From: Anaerolineae bacterium
GTDB taxonomy: Bacteria > Chloroflexota > Anaerolineae > Promineifilales > Promineifilaceae
Assembly: GCA_028277515.1 (NCBI GenBank)
Contig: JANQGC010000340.1
Coordinates: 1-26,247 of the forward strand
Direction of reading: 5' to 3'
Length of the DNA stretch: 26,247 nt
Part shown: positions 24,724 through 26,247 of the stretch, piece after piece
Layout: each line of letters opens with the position of its first letter
Numbering within the stretch: the first letter of the stretch is position 1
The notes under the pieces: generated by a model
Seen by the model: the letters and a program-made list of their open reading frames with translations, nothing else
Told to the model about the DNA's origin: nothing
The model's database searches: none
Translations under genes and position numbers: made by a program

Positions 24724-25860
24724 ATGTTGAAAACAAGCGAAGAAAAAATTCCTATCACCATTTTGACCGGCTTCTTGGGTGCGGGCAAAACGACGCTGTT
24801 GAACCACATCCTACACGCCGACCACGGTCTGCGCATGGCGGTACTGGTCAATGATTTTGGCGAAGTGAACATTGACGCGCAACTGGTCGTCGGTGTGGAG
24901 GGGGAGACGATCAGCCTGGCCAACGGCTGTATTTGCTGCAGCATTCGGGGTGATTTAGAAACGGCCGTTCTGGACTTGATCAATGCGCCCGACCCGCCCG
25001 AATACATCCTCATCGAAACCAGCGGCGTCAGCGACCCCGGCGCAGTAGCGCTCACCTTTGTGCTGTCGCCTGAACTGCGTGCCCGCACCAAAGTTGACAC
25101 GATTCTGGCACTGATCGATACCGAACAATTATTGCAGCTAAACGGCCGTTCCGCCATGCTGGCGCGCCGCCAGATTGCGATTGCCGATCTGCTTATCCTC
25201 AACAAAGTAGATTTAGTGCCGCCAGAAACGGTCCTCCTGGTCAAAGAGATGATAGGCGACCTGGTGCCGGGTGTCCGAATATTGGAAACCACATACGGTC
25301 GTATCCCTTTGGAACTGATATTGAGCGTTGGGCGGCACACGTTGGACACGGTGCAGTCAGACACAACGCTTGATGTTCATGTGCACCCGGAAAAATCAGC
25401 CATGGCAGATGGGCATCACGACCATGACCATGAACACGAGCATGACCATGAGCACGATGATCATACACTGGTGTTTAGCACCTGGCGCTATCGCAATGAA
25501 CGGCCGTTTGACTACCGCGCTCTGCACAAAGCGATCAAAACGCTGCCGCCAACCATTTATCGGGCCAAAGGAATACTTTACCTGACTACCAACCCAGAAA
25601 GAAAGCGGGTGCTGCAGGTGGCTGGTTCTCGTGTTCACTTAACCCACGAAGGCGATTGGGGCAAACAAACACCCTACAGTGAACTGGTTTTCATTGGCGA
25701 AGCGGGCAGCATCAATGCGCCACAGCTTCAGGTCACGTTTGACCGCTGTCTGGCTGAAAATGCCCCACCCGCACCTGATCCGCATCAAGAAGCGCTGGCC
25801 TGGGTGCGAGAAACGTTTGGCCCGCAGTTGGCAGCGGTCGATTCGGAGGTGAAAGAATGA
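24724..25860 (+). CDS. COG0523 (CobW/ZNG1-type) GTPase, copy 3
   Basis: 378 residues. Walker [14 protein letters not shown] motif (Cys69, Cys71, Cys72), ETSGVSDPGAVAL, NKVD and a His-rich loop (GHHDHDHEHEHDHEHDDH near 227-245) precede the CobW C-terminal domain (YRAKGILYLTT). It is close to copy 1 over its whole length, so this is a duplication flanking copy 2. AGGTGA at 24710-24715 precedes ATG. The stop overlaps the 32-codon ORF by 4 bases (ATGA). Confidence 0.93.
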   Translation: MLKTSEEKIPITILTGFLGAGKTTLLNHILHADHGLRMAVLVNDFGEVNIDAQLVVGVEGETISLANGCICCSIRGDLETAVLDLINAPDPPEYILIETSGVSDPGAVALTFVLSPELRARTKVDTILALIDTEQLLQLNGRSAMLARRQIAIADLLILNKVDLVPPETVLLVKEMIGDLVPGVRILETTYGRIPLELILSVGRHTLDTVQSDTTLDVHVHPEKSAMADGHHDHDHEHEHDHEHDDHTLVFSTWRYRNERPFDYRALHKAIKTLPPTIYRAKGILYLTTNPERKRVLQVAGSRVHLTHEGDWGKQTPYSELVFIGEAGSINAPQLQVTFDRCLAENAPPAPDPHQEALAWVRETFGPQLAAVDSEVKE

Positions 25861-25955
25861 GTGCTCAAACCTTTCGCAATGGACTGCCGATCAACTGGGC
25901 AACGCACTGGCTGTATGATTATCTGGTATGGCAGAAACAACCGGAGGGACAATGA
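25857..25955 (+). CDS. 32-residue ORF with strong ribosome-binding site, product unknown
   Basis: ATG 25857 follows GGAGGTGA (25845-25852) at ideal spacing and reads MSAQTFRNGLPINWATHWLY...PEGQ, with three Trp and no membrane helix. Both ends overlap neighbours by ATGA, with GTPase copy 3 and with the flavoprotein gene. The alternative is that it is only a coupling leader for the flavoprotein. Confidence 0.55.
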   Translation: MSAQTFRNGLPINWATHWLYDYLVWQKQPEGQ

Positions 25956-26247
25956 GACAAGAACACTATGATGTTGCCATTGTTGGTGGTGGCCCTGCTG
26001 GATTGCAAGCAGCACTGATCCTGGCGCGCACCCACAAGCGGCTGATTATCTTTGACGCGTCTGGGCCGCCACGCAACGGGGCATCACACGGTGTGCATAA
26101 CTTTGTCGGGTTGGATGGCTTACTACCGGCAGAGATTCGACAGCAGGCATGGGAACAGATCGCGGTATACAAGAGCGCTGAACTGTGGACAGAACGAGTG
26201 GTCGATGTACAAGCGCATGAAGCTGGCTTTGCTGTGATTGGTGAGGC
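25952..26247 (+). CDS. Thioredoxin-reductase-like NAD(P)/FAD oxidoreductase (partial, runs off the right edge)
   Basis: 98 complete codons to the window end. MRQEHYDVAIVGGGPAGLQAAL is the FAD-binding Rossmann start (GGGPAG), then a conserved PPRNGASHGVHNFVGLDG stretch as in the thioredoxin reductase-like family. The active-site CxxC of true TrxB would lie beyond the window, so class is not certain. GGAGG at 25943-25947 precedes ATG and the start overlaps the small ORF, so it belongs to the same transcript as GTPase copy 3. Confidence 0.85.
   Translation, partial: MRQEHYDVAIVGGGPAGLQAALILARTHKRLIIFDASGPPRNGASHGVHNFVGLDGLLPAEIRQQAWEQIAVYKSAELWTERVVDVQAHEAGFAVIGE

Overview
The window looks like chromosome from a Chloroflexota bacterium (Anaerolineae-like). 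This is inferred from an F420-type LLM oxidoreductase, a class A penicillin-binding protein with a Thr/Pro-rich tail, a large WD40-like exported protein, and a strongly over-represented palindromic octamer ACGGCCGT. No database search was possible. There is no rRNA, tRNA, insertion sequence or CRISPR array that I can see. Almost all genes are on the + strand. The exceptions are an esterase pair at the left edge and an ArsR/His-rich pair near 15 kb.

Left part (1-10.9 kb), mostly housekeeping and miscellaneous: a partial gene and an esterase (- strand); release factor 1 (prfA); a MaoC-type hydratase; a class A PBP; a HAD hydrolase; a DUF3179 protein; a LacI-family regulator with a textbook promoter and a 20-bp operator, repeated in 14-bp form in front of the next gene (ParB-like fold); and an LLM-class oxidoreductase.

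Middle part (11.2-20.4 kb), metal handling: a three-gene overlapping operon (ArsP/YcgR-type permease, DUF1980/YcgQ-type protein with a His-rich loop, Ig/WD40-like exported protein); a convergent - strand operon of a CzrA/SmtB-like ArsR sensor and a 108-residue His/Cys repeat protein; then a zinc uptake cluster: ZnuA-like lipoprotein, ZnuC-like ATPase, ZnuB-like permease, a Fur-family regulator (probably Zur) and a MoaB-like protein.

Right part (20.4-26.2 kb), a zinc-starvation block: a short FmdB-like zinc-ribbon protein, three COG0523 (CobW/ZNG1/ZagA-type) GTPases, an unrecognised 202-residue ORF product, zinc-ribbon-free paralogues of ribosomal proteins S18, L28 and L33 (L33 is only 54 codons), a 76-residue four-Cys protein, a 32-codon ORF with a strong ribosome-binding site, and the start of a thioredoxin-reductase-like flavoprotein.

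Four palindromes carry the regulatory story. TGATATT-N-AATATCA (7-1-7) occurs twice in the right part (20385-20399 and 21781-21795), and a close relative occurs in front of znuA (15630-15644); these are best read as boxes for the Fur-family protein encoded at 19409. A separate 30-bp perfect palindrome (15366-15395) sits on the arsR start and is the likely operator of the zinc-excess sensor. The window therefore appears to hold both arms of zinc homeostasis: uptake, allocation and ribosomal zinc sparing under limitation, and buffering under excess. Several small proteins in it are unrecognised.
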